Of a stretch of 64,000 bases of DNA, positions 17,071 to 25,884 are shown one piece after another. The stretch covers positions 310,001 through 374,000 of the forward strand of contig NZ_JASJND010000004.1 in NCBI RefSeq assembly GCF_030065535.1. Reading direction: 5' to 3'. Numbering within the stretch: the stretch's first letter is position 1; the number at the start of each line of letters is the position of its first letter. A program made the position numbers and the translations under genes. The notes beneath the pieces were generated by a model. It was given only the letters and a program-made list of their open reading frames with translations, was not told where the DNA came from and ran no database searches. Source of the stretch: Microbacterium dauci. Its GTDB lineage: Bacteria > Actinomycetota > Actinomycetes > Actinomycetales > Microbacteriaceae.

Positions 17071-17263
17071 GGGAGAGTTTGATGTCGTCGGCTTCGCTAG
17101 TCGCCAGACGCGAAGGGGCAACCCATGTAGCCAGCGGCTTGCCGCCAAACCCTCTTGGACATATTGGCTGGTATATGGCAGGGGCGGGCGGGGACATTTT
17201 TCGTCCGTCGTACTCCCGGAACTGGCACAGTCGCGGACACTTCTGAGCGGTTCCTACAGCCGG
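17071..17263. other. Right boundary of copper island, no gene
   Basis: I see no supported gene. The sequence contains GGGGACATTTTTCGTCC (about 17196-17213) and CGCGGACACTTCTGAGCGG (about 17233-17251). Both resemble the GGACATTTC element at the left boundary near 8916, compatible with decayed insertion-sequence ends flanking the copper cluster. This is weak evidence. Confidence 0.3.
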
Positions 17264-17653
17264 CTACCGAAGAACGAGCGTGACCGCGGGGTGGTCGGCG
17301 AAGACATCGAGGATCAGCTCGAAGTAGGTCTTGCCGAGCCCGGCCTCGAGGTCGGCGAGCTGTGCGCGGAGCAGTGCGATTGAGAACATGTCGGGTCGAT
17401 CCAGCTTCCCCCGAAGCCATGCGGCGGTCGCCTCGACCCCGAGCGCATCGCGGCTCTGCTCGGAGTCGGCCCACTCGAAGACCACCGCGTGGTCGCCGAC
17501 GAGCGCACCGATACCCCCGTAGAGCAGGTCATCGAGCGCGTCGAGGCTTGCACCGAGCGTCCAGTCCTCGTCCGCCATCACGAGCCGGTCGAGCTCCGAA
17601 TAGAAGGATGCGATGTCGGTGACCCTTGATCCCTCGATGACGTACGTGGCCAT
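17264..17653 (-). CDS. Barstar-family ribonuclease-inhibitor-like protein
   Basis: A 129-residue protein with a barstar-like arrangement: an N-terminal strand and the helix SRVTDIASFYSELDRLV, then EDWTLGASLDALDDLLYGGI. In barstar this helix and loop block the active site of barnase. The C-terminal half is longer than in classical barstar (90 residues). No ribonuclease gene is adjacent, so it is an orphan immunity-type protein or a household barstar homologue. It is convergent with the copper cluster. Confidence 0.7.
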   Translation of the reverse strand: MATYVIEGSRVTDIASFYSELDRLVMADEDWTLGASLDALDDLLYGGIGALVGDHAVVFEWADSEQSRDALGVEATAAWLRGKLDRPDMFSIALLRAQLADLEAGLGKTYFELILDVFADHPAVTLVLR

Positions 17654-17678
17654 GCCGCGATGATGTCATGATCAGGCC

Positions 17679-18323
17679 ATGACAACGGTCGATGGGGGAA
17701 CGCCGAAGGGTCGGCGCGTCCGCATCACAATGCTCGCGCTGCTGGGGGCGGCCGTGGTCGCGCTCGCCGCCTGGCAGGTCGTGGCGCACGGAAGTCTCAG
17801 CGCAGTCCGCATTGCTGTCGATGCGGCACCGGTCCAGTGCGACGGCGCGGAGGTCGGCCTGTACCCCGGCATCACGGACGATCCGTTCCAGGATGACGTC
17901 CAGCAGCCGCTCATCGTGCTCGAGGACGGGATGCGATGCAGCATCCGCTTCGCTGTCGTCAACGACGGGTGGGTGGATGCCGCGATCGAGGTGGCAGGGC
18001 TGCCGATGCTCGCCGACGACATGGCGTGGCCGCTGACCGCGGTCATGGTCAACCCGAACGGGCAAACCCGGCTGCCCGACAACGAGTCGGCAGCCGAGTT
18101 CGCGATCGAGGGCCTGCACGTCCTTCCGACCGAGCGGCTCGGCTTCACCGCGATCGTCGACTACGACGCAGCCAAGACCGAGAACGTCGCGCAGTGCACT
18201 CGATTCAGCGCCGAGCCGATCTACGTACGGGTCAATGTTCTCGGTGTGACCCGAGACATCCGCGCGGCGCCCGAGACGCCGGTCTGGTACGCATCCGGGA
18301 CCAACGCGGAGTGCGACCTGTGA
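17679..18323 (+). CDS. Exported/membrane-anchored hypothetical protein
   Basis: A 214-residue protein. A single hydrophobic helix lies near residues 17-38 ([20 protein letters not shown]) after a short basic cytoplasmic tail. The extracytoplasmic domain is rich in beta-strand, with three cysteines (VQCDG, MRCSI, AQCTR) plus one at the C-terminus (NAECDL) that could form two disulfides. No known family is recognised. Its stop overlaps the GTG of the next gene by four bases (GTGA), suggesting coupled translation. Confidence 0.65.
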   Translation: MTTVDGGTPKGRRVRITMLALLGAAVVALAAWQVVAHGSLSAVRIAVDAAPVQCDGAEVGLYPGITDDPFQDDVQQPLIVLEDGMRCSIRFAVVNDGWVDAAIEVAGLPMLADDMAWPLTAVMVNPNGQTRLPDNESAAEFAIEGLHVLPTERLGFTAIVDYDAAKTENVAQCTRFSAEPIYVRVNVLGVTRDIRAAPETPVWYASGTNAECDL

Positions 18324-18706
18324 CGAACCGCCGCGAGGAACGCCCGTCGAAGGTGTGCGCCTCGTGCGGGCGCCGCTTCGAGTGGCGCGCGAAGTGGGAG
18401 CGCAACTGGGACGAGGTTCGATACTGCTCGGACGGATGCCGCCGGCGCGGCATCCGTCCCGCCGATGAACAGCTGACGCGGAGCATTCTCGAGCTGCTCG
18501 CCGACCGCGCGGCCGGTGCGACGATCTGCCCCTCGGAGGCCGCCCGAGCCGTCGGCGGTGAAGACGACTGGCGCGACCTCATGGAACCCGCGCGCCGCGC
18601 CGCGCGGCGACTCGTCGACGCCGGCGAGGTGGAGATCACCCAGCGCGGCGCCGTCGTGGACCCGTCGACCGCGAAGGGGCCGATCCGCATCCGGCGCGTG
18701 CGCTGA
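18320..18706 (+). CDS. DUF2256/DUF3253 fusion protein
   Basis: A 128-residue protein starting at a GTG that overlaps the previous stop. The N-terminal DUF2256 zinc ribbon has [10 protein letters not shown] and [10 protein letters not shown] (two CxxC/CxxxC pairs). The rest is DUF3253, a winged-helix-like domain ([20 protein letters not shown], then [20 protein letters not shown]). The combination suggests nucleic-acid binding, but no role is established. The starting frame is fixed by the coupling overlap and by the zinc ribbon. Confidence 0.82.
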   Translation: MTNRREERPSKVCASCGRRFEWRAKWERNWDEVRYCSDGCRRRGIRPADEQLTRSILELLADRAAGATICPSEAARAVGGEDDWRDLMEPARRAARRLVDAGEVEITQRGAVVDPSTAKGPIRIRRVR

Positions 18707-18834
18707 CCGGCACGCCGCGCCCCGTAGAGGCGTCCGTCGGATGACGCAACCCCCGCGCGGTGTGGGGCCGACGTCCGAAGACTGGGCCGCAGCGCGGCGA
18801 TCGGTCGCGCGGCATCCGACAGAGAGGACGACCG

Positions 18835-19677
18835 ATGGCACATCCCCCGGCGCAACAGCAGGACGTTCCCGGTACCGACCGCATCATGGAGCCGCGGCCG
18901 GACTACGGCGAGGACACCTACCGCGGCCACGGCAGGCTCGACGGAAAGGTCGCACTCATCACCGGCGGCGACAGCGGCATCGGCAAAGCGGTCGCGCTCG
19001 CCTACGCGCGTGAAGGCGCCGACGTCGCAATCAGTTATCTCGACGAGCACGAGGATGCGGCCGACGCGAAGCGGCTCGTCGAGGATGCCGGTCGCCGGGC
19101 GCTCCTCCTCCCAGGAGACCTCTCCGATCCCCAGCACTGCCGTGATGTGGTGGCGCAGACGCTCGCAGAACTCGGGCGCCTCGACATCCTGGTGAGCAAT
19201 GCGGCGTATCAGATGACCCGCGACTCGCTCGAGGAGATTTCCGACGACGAGTGGGACTTCACCTGGGCGACCAACGTCGACGCCTACTTCCATCTCGTCA
19301 AGGCGGCCGTGCCGCACCTTCAGCGAGGTGCATCGATCATCGCGACGTCGTCGATCCAGGCCGACCAGCCCTCGCCCGGACTCATGCCCTACGCCGCCAC
19401 GAAGGCGGCGATGGCGAGCTTGACCGCATCGCTCGCCCAGATGCTCGGTAAACGCGGCATCCGCGTGAATGCCGTTGCGCCGGGCCCGATCTGGACGCCG
19501 CTCATCCCGTCCACCATGCCGCCCGAGAAGGTCGACGGGTTCGGCTCCGACGTGCCGCTCGGCCGCGTCGGGCAGCCTGCGGAGCTCGCACCGACGTACG
19601 TGCTGCTCGCTTCGGAGGATTCCAGCTACATCACCGGAGCCGTCATCCCCGTCACGGGAGGGAAGCCGCTGCTGTGA
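18835..19677 (+). CDS. SDR family NAD(P)-dependent oxidoreductase
   Basis: A 280-residue short-chain dehydrogenase of the extended-N-terminus (general stress protein 39 / YghA) type: MAHPPAQQQDVPGTDRIMEP precedes the Rossmann motif TGGDSGIGKA. The NNAG-equivalent is SNAAYQ, and the catalytic Ser and YxxxK are in ATSSIQ and PYAATKAAM. The C-terminus ends ITGAVIPVTGGKPLL. It reduces or oxidises a carbonyl/alcohol substrate that the sequence does not reveal. The ATG follows GAGAGGAC. It stands alone between small genes. Confidence 0.88.
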   Translation: MAHPPAQQQDVPGTDRIMEPRPDYGEDTYRGHGRLDGKVALITGGDSGIGKAVALAYAREGADVAISYLDEHEDAADAKRLVEDAGRRALLLPGDLSDPQHCRDVVAQTLAELGRLDILVSNAAYQMTRDSLEEISDDEWDFTWATNVDAYFHLVKAAVPHLQRGASIIATSSIQADQPSPGLMPYAATKAAMASLTASLAQMLGKRGIRVNAVAPGPIWTPLIPSTMPPEKVDGFGSDVPLGRVGQPAELAPTYVLLASEDSSYITGAVIPVTGGKPLL

Positions 19678-19785
19678 CCGGCGACCTCTGACTCGTCCGA
19701 CACCGGGAGCGTGCGACATCGCTGCACGCGCGATGAGCCCGTCAAGGGGATGCCGCCACCGCCGCCGATCGCGTTGACTCGGAGC

Positions 19786-20232
19786 ATGCAGACGTTCGTG
19801 CCCTACGCCGACTTCGCCCGCAGCGCCGCCGTGCTTGACGACAAGCGGCTCGGCAAGCAGCGCGTCGAGACGTTGCAGGTGATGCGGGCGCTGACGATCC
19901 CCGACTACGGCTGGCGGCACCACCCGGCGGTGGCGATGTGGCGCGGATACCGTCCGGCGCTGATGGTCTATCAGGACGCGTTCGTCGACGAATGGGTCCG
20001 CCGCGGCTTCGCCGACACGACTCGCGCCTCCACGCTCGCGACGCTCGACGAAGTGGCATCCGACGGCGACGCCTACCGGTCGGGCACGGTCGACCTTCCG
20101 CCGTGGTTCGGACGCGAGGACGTCCACCGGTCCCACCGCTCGAACCTGCTCCGCAAGGACGCCGAGCACTACCGCGCCCAGGGGTTCACCGAACCGGACG
20201 ACCTTCCGTACGTCTGGCCGGGTGCCGCGTGA
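19786..20232 (+). CDS. Pyrimidine-dimer DNA glycosylase-like (MSMEG_6728 family)
   Basis: A 148-residue protein starting MQTFVPYADFARSAAVLDDK and containing RLGKQRVETLQVM and YGWRHHPAVAMWRGY. These are hallmarks of the PF03013 family related to phage T4 endonuclease V-type proteins. The conserved His pair and Arg/Lys residues suggest DNA binding or repair, but the actinobacterial branch is not biochemically defined. Its TGA overlaps the GTG of the methyltransferase gene by four bases. Confidence 0.8.
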   Translation: MQTFVPYADFARSAAVLDDKRLGKQRVETLQVMRALTIPDYGWRHHPAVAMWRGYRPALMVYQDAFVDEWVRRGFADTTRASTLATLDEVASDGDAYRSGTVDLPPWFGREDVHRSHRSNLLRKDAEHYRAQGFTEPDDLPYVWPGAA

Positions 20233-20861
20233 ACGACCTCGACCACACCCGCCGGGCCTACGATACGGTGGCCGACGCGTACGCCGCGGCGCTGCCCGAC
20301 GCGGCGTACGAGGCTCCCGAAGACCTCGCGCTCATCGAGCGCTTCCTCGCGACGACGCCGCGCGATGCGCGCATCCTCGACGCCGGGTGCGGCACCGGGC
20401 GGATGATCGACCTCATCATCAGCGCGCGACCGGACGCGATGGTCCTCGGGGTCGACGCGTCGGCGGCGATGCTGGCGCATGCCCGGGTGCGGCATCCGCG
20501 ATTCGACTTCATCACCGGCGAGCTCGCCACACTGCCGTTCCCGGATGCCGTGGTCGACGGCATCCTCGCGTGGTACTCGGTGATCCACACCGCGCCCGCC
20601 GAGCTCGGCGAGGTCATCGCGGAACTCGCGCGCGTGCTCGCGCCCGGGGGACACCTGCTGCTCGGATTCCAGGCGGGGGAGGGCGTCCGCGAACTCACGC
20701 ACGCGTACGGTCACGACGTCGACCTCCGGGCGTATCTCCACTCAGCAGCGGCCGTCGGTGCGCTCGCCGTCGAGGCCGGGCTGCAGATCGTCGAGGCGAC
20801 CGAGCGGCTGCCCCGGTCAACCGAGACCCACCCGCAGGGGTTCGTCCTCGCCCGGCGTTGA
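20229..20861 (+). CDS. Class I SAM-dependent methyltransferase
   Basis: A 210-residue protein starting at GTG. Motif I ILDAGCGTGRMIDLI binds S-adenosylmethionine, GVDASAAMLAHAR is motif II, and ELATLPFPDAVVDGILAWYS is motif III/IV of the Methyltransf_11 type. The substrate is not evident. It is coupled by a GTGA overlap to the PF03013 gene, which suggests shared regulation, and ends just before a long inverted repeat in a convergent gap. Confidence 0.88.
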   Translation: MNDLDHTRRAYDTVADAYAAALPDAAYEAPEDLALIERFLATTPRDARILDAGCGTGRMIDLIISARPDAMVLGVDASAAMLAHARVRHPRFDFITGELATLPFPDAVVDGILAWYSVIHTAPAELGEVIAELARVLAPGGHLLLGFQAGEGVRELTHAYGHDVDLRAYLHSAAAVGALAVEAGLQIVEATERLPRSTETHPQGFVLARR

Positions 20862-20872
20862 GCACGGGCGCC

Positions 20873-20957
20873 GTGCACAACGTCTCCAACTCGAGGGGGA
20901 GATGGCCGTTCGAGGGCTGAGCGGCGCGACTCGCGAGGAATTGGAGACGTTGTGCAC
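20873..20957. repeat. Long inverted repeat in convergent gap (element A)
   Basis: GTGCACAACGTCTCCAA (20873-20889) and its exact complement TTGGAGACGTTGTGCAC (20941-20957) enclose a 51-base GC-rich loop, between two convergent genes. A similar element (outer CACAAC/GTTGTG, loop of 45 bases) lies in the convergent gap at 43249. It may act as a bidirectional terminator or be a member of a REP/MITE-like family. Confidence 0.8.
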
Positions 20958-21013
20958 AGGGCCGGCGGATGCCGCGGCGCGGCGGCCGACGGCTGTTCGG
21001 CGGCGCGGGCGGG

Positions 21014-22189
21014 TCAGGCGAGCGCGCGGTATGCCCGAGCCAGGCGGGCGACGCCTTCGCGGAGCGAGGCCTCATCGGGCTCGGAGTACGACAGGCGCAC
21101 CCGGCCGCGGTGGTCGGCGCCGCCGGCGGCGAACCATTCGCCGCGCTGGTAGGTGACGCCGAGCGTCTGGGCGTCGTCGAAGAGCCGCTCGGTGTCGACG
21201 TCGCCGTGCAGCTGCGCCCAGACGAAGAAGCCGCCGCCGGGAGCGGCGACCGAGACCCGGTCGCCGAACTCCTCGTCCAGCGCTGAGAGCAGCGCGCCGG
21301 CCTTGGCGGCGTAGCCCGCGCCGGCCGCGGCAATCGACGGCGCGAGCCGGTCATCGCGCAGCATCCGCTCGACAACGGCCTGCAGGACGCCGCTCGTCTG
21401 CCCGTCGAGGCGGTTCCGCAGCCGGGTGATGCGCTCCGACGTGCCGGCGGGGACGACGAGCCAGCCGAGCCGCAGCCCGGGGCCGAGCGTCTTCGAGAAC
21501 GAGTTCACCGCGAGCACCCGATCGGTGTCGCGGAACGCGCGATGTGCCGGCGTCGTGAAGCCGGGGAAGGCGATCTCGCGGTACGGGTCGTCGGCGATGA
21601 TCGTGAATCCGTGCTGCTCGGCGAGGGCGACGAGCGCGGCGGCCTTCTCGTCGGAGAGCGTCCCGCCGGACGGATTCTGGAACGTCGGCACCGTGAACAG
21701 CGCGGTCGGACGGATGCCGCCGGCCAACACGCCCGCGAGCGCCTCGAGGTCAACGCCGTCCGGCCCCGCCGCGAGCGGCACGACCTTCACGCCCGGCACG
21801 AGGTCGAGCACGCGGAGGAACAGGGGGTACACGGGATCGTCGACGACGATCGTGTCGCCCGGGTCGAGGAGCGACAGCACCGCGAGCGCGAGGCCGTGCG
21901 CGCCACCGTTCGTGACGAGGATCCGGTCGACGTCGACGCCCTCACGCTCGGCGATCGCGGCGCGCAGCGCAGGCAGACCGGGTGCGGGCGAGTAGCGCAG
22001 GAGCGAAGGGAAGGTGGCATCCGTCACCACGGCATCGAACGCGTCGCGGTAGACGTCCACCGGGAGGAGTGCGGTGTCGGGGTTGCCGCCGCCGAGGTCG
22101 ATCGACCCCGGCTCGAGCCGGATGAGGGTGGCGTCCCCGAAGCCCTGGCGGGGAGGGAGGCCGGCGAGGAGCGTGCTGAAGTCGGTCAT
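21014..22189 (-). CDS. PLP-dependent aminotransferase (class I/II)
   Basis: A 391-residue fold-type I enzyme. It shows the N-terminal IDLGGGNPDTALLPVD, the cofactor-contact TNGGAHGLALAV, the acidic pocket FTIIADDPYREI, the Schiff-base lysine in NSFSKTLGPGLRLGW, and the substrate arginine near the C-terminus (RVRLSYSEPDEASLREGV). It resembles the MocR-associated/2-aminoadipate aminotransferase group. It is the last gene of the metQ-metN-metI-oxidoreductase set, so it may act on an amino acid that the transporter brings in. Confidence 0.9.
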   Translation of the reverse strand: MTDFSTLLAGLPPRQGFGDATLIRLEPGSIDLGGGNPDTALLPVDVYRDAFDAVVTDATFPSLLRYSPAPGLPALRAAIAEREGVDVDRILVTNGGAHGLALAVLSLLDPGDTIVVDDPVYPLFLRVLDLVPGVKVVPLAAGPDGVDLEALAGVLAGGIRPTALFTVPTFQNPSGGTLSDEKAAALVALAEQHGFTIIADDPYREIAFPGFTTPAHRAFRDTDRVLAVNSFSKTLGPGLRLGWLVVPAGTSERITRLRNRLDGQTSGVLQAVVERMLRDDRLAPSIAAAGAGYAAKAGALLSALDEEFGDRVSVAAPGGGFFVWAQLHGDVDTERLFDDAQTLGVTYQRGEWFAAGGADHRGRVRLSYSEPDEASLREGVARLARAYRALA

Positions 22190-22203
22190 GGAACTCCGAG
22201 AGA

Positions 22204-23085
22204 TCAGGGGCGGAACGGCGCGAGGCGCGGGTCTTCGTCACCGAGCAGGTCGCGGGCGGCGAGGTCGGCGAGCAGCGGTGCGAGGGTCACGCCGCTGTGG
22301 GCGACGACGGCGTAGACACCGCCGACCCAGCCGATCACCGGCAGCCCATCGACGGGGTGGGTGCGGTGCGCGCGGTTGATCGTCACCGCGGTGTCGGCGG
22401 GCGGTGCCCATCCGGTGGCGGCGAGGATCTCGGCGCGCAGGGCGGGCCACACGTTCTCGGCAGTCGCGGTGACGCCCTCCTCGCGCAGTCGGTTCTCGAT
22501 GGTCAGGCTCTGTGCCGCGACGCGGCCCTCGCCGTCGGGTCGCAGCTGCAGTCCTTTGATCGAGACGATGCGGTCGAAGGGCGCGTCGGATGCCGCGAAC
22601 CGCACGAGGTACCCCTCGGCGCCGGTCGTCGTCGACAGCCGCGGCGATCCTGGTGCGAGCGCGGCCGTGCCGGCGCCGGCCGCGACCACGACGGCGTCGA
22701 ACTCCTCGCGGAGTGCCGACGTGTCGGTGACCGTCTCGACGCGGACATGGCTGACGGACGCGAGGTTCGCGGCGATCGCGGCGGCGGTGTCGACCCAGCC
22801 GTCCGGCCCGAAGTCCTCACCGTCGGCACGGGCGCCGGTCGCGTGGAACCACGGCAGCGCGAGCTCGGTCCAACGGGCGCGGGCGTCGGCGTTGAACTGC
22901 CGGTAGTACTCCGGAGTCTTCGCCCGGGCGTTCACCCATGCGAGGCTCGCCCGCGAGACGGGGCCGGTGCCGGTGGCATCCGAGGCGATCACCGTTACCT
23001 CGACACCGGATGCCTCGAGGGCGGCGGCGATCGACGAGCCAATCACACCCGCCCCGATGACGGCGACGTGCTGGGGACGAGTCAT
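22204..23085 (-). CDS. FAD-dependent oxidoreductase, DAO family
   Basis: A 293-residue flavoprotein. The GxGxxG dinucleotide motif is VAVIGAGVIGSSIAAAL at the N-terminus, and the DAO C-terminal FAD loop is THPVDGLPVIGWVGGVYAVV. It is shorter than most D-amino-acid oxidase-like enzymes (340-400 residues). Oxidative deamination or demethylation of an amino-acid derivative is the likely chemistry. It overlaps metI by four bases, so it is translated with the transporter; the substrate is probably related to methionine or another imported amino acid. Confidence 0.82.
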   Translation of the reverse strand: MTRPQHVAVIGAGVIGSSIAAALEASGVEVTVIASDATGTGPVSRASLAWVNARAKTPEYYRQFNADARARWTELALPWFHATGARADGEDFGPDGWVDTAAAIAANLASVSHVRVETVTDTSALREEFDAVVVAAGAGTAALAPGSPRLSTTTGAEGYLVRFAASDAPFDRIVSIKGLQLRPDGEGRVAAQSLTIENRLREEGVTATAENVWPALRAEILAATGWAPPADTAVTINRAHRTHPVDGLPVIGWVGGVYAVVAHSGVTLAPLLADLAARDLLGDEDPRLAPFRP

Positions 23086-23771
23086 CGGTCGATGAACCTC
23101 CGGGCGATGCGGTTGCCGACGAACTGCACGAGCTGCACGAGGCCGATCAGCACCAGGATGATCAGGATCATGATGGCCCAGTCGAAGCGCTGGTAGCCGT
23201 ACGTCAGCGCCAGGTTGCCGAGACCACCACCGCCGACGGCGCCCGCGACCGCGGTCGCGTCGATGAGCGCCACCGAGATGAAGGTGAGCGACAGCACGAG
23301 CGGTCCGAACGCCTCGCGCACGACGAAGCCGAACAGGATGTGCAGCGGCGACGCACCGGCGGCCTTCGCCGCCTCGATGACGCCGGGATCGACCGCGACG
23401 AGGTTCGACTCCGCGACGCGGGCGATGCCGACGGATGCCGCGATCGTCAGCGGCAGGATCGCCGCGGCCGGGCCGATGCTCGTGCCGATGAGTGCCCGCG
23501 TCACCGGCGTCAGGGCGACGAGCAGAATGATGAACGGGATCGGCCGCAGCGTGTTCACCACGATGTTCAACACGAGGTGCACGACGCGGCTGTGCAGGAT
23601 CTGTCCCGGCCGGGTCGCGTAGAGGAAGATGCCGAGCACGAGGCCGATGACGGATGCCAACAGGAACGACACCGACACCATGAACAGCGTCTCGCCGAGC
23701 GCGCGCGCGACCCGAGGGACGTCGGTCGCCGGATCGATGAACTGCGCCACGGATGGAACCACAGTCACCAT
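23082..23771 (-). CDS. metI: D-/L-methionine ABC transporter permease
   Basis: A 229-residue inner-membrane permease with about five helices. The MetI signature of the coupling loop, AKAAGASPLHILFGFVVREA, precedes the conserved IDATAVAGAVGGGGLGNLAL block. It forms the channel used by the MetN ATPase and MetQ. It overlaps metN by seven bases and the downstream oxidoreductase by four, indicating a single transcript. Confidence 0.94.
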   Translation of the reverse strand: MVTVVPSVAQFIDPATDVPRVARALGETLFMVSVSFLLASVIGLVLGIFLYATRPGQILHSRVVHLVLNIVVNTLRPIPFIILLVALTPVTRALIGTSIGPAAAILPLTIAASVGIARVAESNLVAVDPGVIEAAKAAGASPLHILFGFVVREAFGPLVLSLTFISVALIDATAVAGAVGGGGLGNLALTYGYQRFDWAIMILIILVLIGLVQLVQFVGNRIARRFIDR

Positions 23772-24766
23772 GTCGTCACCGTCGCCGTCTGCGAGAGCTC
23801 CGCGACGAAGCGGTCGATCGCCGCGTCATCGCCGTGGAGCTCGAGGCTGAGCTGCCCGTAGGGCTTGTCCTTCACGCGCGAGACACCGCCCTGGATGATC
23901 GCGAAGTCGACGCCGTGCAGGCGCGCGAGCCGCGAGAGGACGGGGCCGCCCGAGGTGGCGGCATCCACCACGACCGAGATGCGACGACCGGGGAACTGCG
24001 CTCGGAGCGCCGACTTCTCGCCGTCGGTGAGCGAGGTGCCGGTGTAGGCGCCGACGAGACCGGCCGTGACCGGATGCCGCGGGGTCGCAAGGATTTGGTG
24101 GATGTCGCCCGACTCGACGACCCTGCCGTCGCTGAGGATCGAGACCCGGTCGGCGAGGGCGGCGATGACGTCCATCTCGTGGGTGACGACGACGATCGTG
24201 ATGCCGAACTCGCGGTTCACCGAGCGGAGGAGGTCGACGATCTCGGTCGTCGTCTGCGGGTCGAGGGCGCTCGTGGCCTCGTCGGCGAGGAGCACCGACG
24301 GGCGGCCGGCGATGGCGCGGGCGATACCGACGCGCTGCTTCTGGCCACCGGACAACTGCCGGGGGTGTGCGAACGCCTTGCCGCCGAGACCGACGAAGTC
24401 GAGGAGCTCGGCGACGCGGGGTGCGATCGCCTCGTCCTTCCAGCCCGCGATCTTCAGTGGGGTTGCGACGTTGCCGAAGACGGTGCGGGAGTTCCAGAGG
24501 TTGAACTGCTGGAACACCATCCCGATGCTGTGGCGCAGGGTCCGCAGCTCCTTCGGCGGGAGCGCGTGGACGTCGACGCCGTCGAGGACGACCGAGCCGG
24601 ACGTGGGCGTCTCGAGCCCGTTGACCATGCGGAGGAGCGTCGACTTGCCGGCGCCGGATCGGCCGATCAGTCCGTAGATCTCGCCGGCGGCGACCGAGAC
24701 GTCGACGTCGTCGAGGACACGCACCGAAGGACTTCCCCGGCGGGCGCCGGGGAAGTCCTTGGTCAC
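23765..24766 (-). CDS. metN: Methionine ABC transporter ATPase with NIL domain
   Basis: A 333-residue ATPase. Walker A is LIGRSGAGKSTLLRM, the Q-loop MVFQQFNLW, the signature LSGGQKQRVGIARA, and Walker B SVLLADEATSALD. The last roughly 80 residues are the NIL domain, which binds methionine for feedback inhibition. The only usual start codon is the GTG at 24766, but family-typical strand residues (ERIRLSG) lie in frame immediately upstream with no ATG, GTG, TTG or CTG before the previous stop. The true N-terminus may therefore use a rare codon such as ATC. Confidence 0.93.
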   Translation of the reverse strand: MTKDFPGARRGSPSVRVLDDVDVSVAAGEIYGLIGRSGAGKSTLLRMVNGLETPTSGSVVLDGVDVHALPPKELRTLRHSIGMVFQQFNLWNSRTVFGNVATPLKIAGWKDEAIAPRVAELLDFVGLGGKAFAHPRQLSGGQKQRVGIARAIAGRPSVLLADEATSALDPQTTTEIVDLLRSVNREFGITIVVVTHEMDVIAALADRVSILSDGRVVESGDIHQILATPRHPVTAGLVGAYTGTSLTDGEKSALRAQFPGRRISVVVDAATSGGPVLSRLARLHGVDFAIIQGGVSRVKDKPYGQLSLELHGDDAAIDRFVAELSQTATVTTW

Positions 24767-24800
24767 GCCGGAGAGACGGATGCGCTCCGGCGAGGTCGTG

Positions 24801-25757
24801 TCACTGATTGGTCAGCTCTTCCAGCGCGGCGCGCAGGTCCTCGACGGGCAGCTCGACGATCGTCGCCTCGCCGCGCTTCTCCTCTTCGAGGGCGGCCACG
24901 ACGCGCTCGTCGCGGTACGTCTCCTCGAGGATGTCCCACGCGGGCTCGTCGGCGCGGTCGGCGGTCGTCGCGACGATGATCACGTACGGGCTCGACGTCG
25001 GGGCGGTCGCGTCTTCGAGCTGCAGGGCATCCTCGCTCGTGATGCCGAGCGCGGGGTCGAAGTCGTCGGTCGCGATGACGAGGGCATCGACAGCCGGGTC
25101 GCCGTACGCCGTCTGCACCGACTCGTGTGCGAGGCGCGTCAGCTCGATCCCGTTCGGGTTGGCGGTGATGTCCTCCTCGGTCGGGAACACACCGGCATCC
25201 GGGTCGATCTCGATGAGCCCCGCGGTCTGCAGGATGAACAGCGCACGCGAGAAGTTCGCGGGGTCATCGGGCACGGCGATCGAGGCGCCCTCGGGAAGCT
25301 CGTCGACCGAGGCGAAGTCTTCAGAGAAGAGGCCCCAGGCCGAGACGACCGTCGAGAACACCGGCGTGATGTCGGTGCCGTTCTCCTTGTTGAACTGGCT
25401 CAGCCACGCGACGTGCTGGAAGGTGTTGCCGTCGACGTCGCCCTCGACGAGTGCGGTGTTCGGCAGGTACGGGTCGTCGAAGTTGATGAACTCGAGGTCG
25501 AGGCCCTTGTCCTTCGCGACCTCGATGATCGTGTCCTGGAAGTCGCTCTGCGCGGTGTCGGCGAGGGTGAGCTTGATCGGCTCGTCGGCGCCGCCGGCGG
25601 CGGGCGTCCCGGAGTTCTGCGTGACAAGTGGGATCGTGATCGCCGCGGCGATCGCCGCGACGGCGACGATGCCGCCGCCGATGAACCAGCCGCGGCGCGA
25701 CTTCTGCTTGGCGAGGTGCGCGGTGATCTCGGACTGGGTCGAGCTCGGCTCGGTCAT
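24801..25757 (-). CDS. metQ: Methionine-binding protein MetQ, membrane-anchored
   Basis: A 318-residue NLPA-family protein. I start at MTEPSSTQSEITAHLAKQKS; an upstream GTG would add eleven atypical residues. An N-terminal helix (GWFIGGGIVAVAAIAAAITI, residues 24-43) follows about 20 cytoplasmic residues. There is no lipobox cysteine, so the anchor is a transmembrane helix rather than lipid, as in several actinobacterial MetQ proteins. The binding domain shows DNTFQHVAWLSQFN-type and NPNGIELTRL blocks. It is the first gene of the metQNI operon. Confidence 0.9.
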   Translation of the reverse strand: MTEPSSTQSEITAHLAKQKSRRGWFIGGGIVAVAAIAAAITIPLVTQNSGTPAAGGADEPIKLTLADTAQSDFQDTIIEVAKDKGLDLEFINFDDPYLPNTALVEGDVDGNTFQHVAWLSQFNKENGTDITPVFSTVVSAWGLFSEDFASVDELPEGASIAVPDDPANFSRALFILQTAGLIEIDPDAGVFPTEEDITANPNGIELTRLAHESVQTAYGDPAVDALVIATDDFDPALGITSEDALQLEDATAPTSSPYVIIVATTADRADEPAWDILEETYRDERVVAALEEEKRGEATIVELPVEDLRAALEELTNQ

Positions 25758-25884
25758 GGTGTGCTCCAACGGGCAGGCGGTGCAGGGCAAGGGCGCGGGC
25801 GGGATGCCCTGTCTCCGACGCTAAAGCGCGCTCGCCGCCCACTCCATTCCGCGGTAACCCGAAGCAACAGTCCCGAACGGCGCG

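Noticed and set aside
25758..25884. SAM riboswitch upstream of metQ
   Set aside because: The 127-base leader shows no recognisable SAM-I or SAM-II core, only a short GC hairpin, so no call is made.
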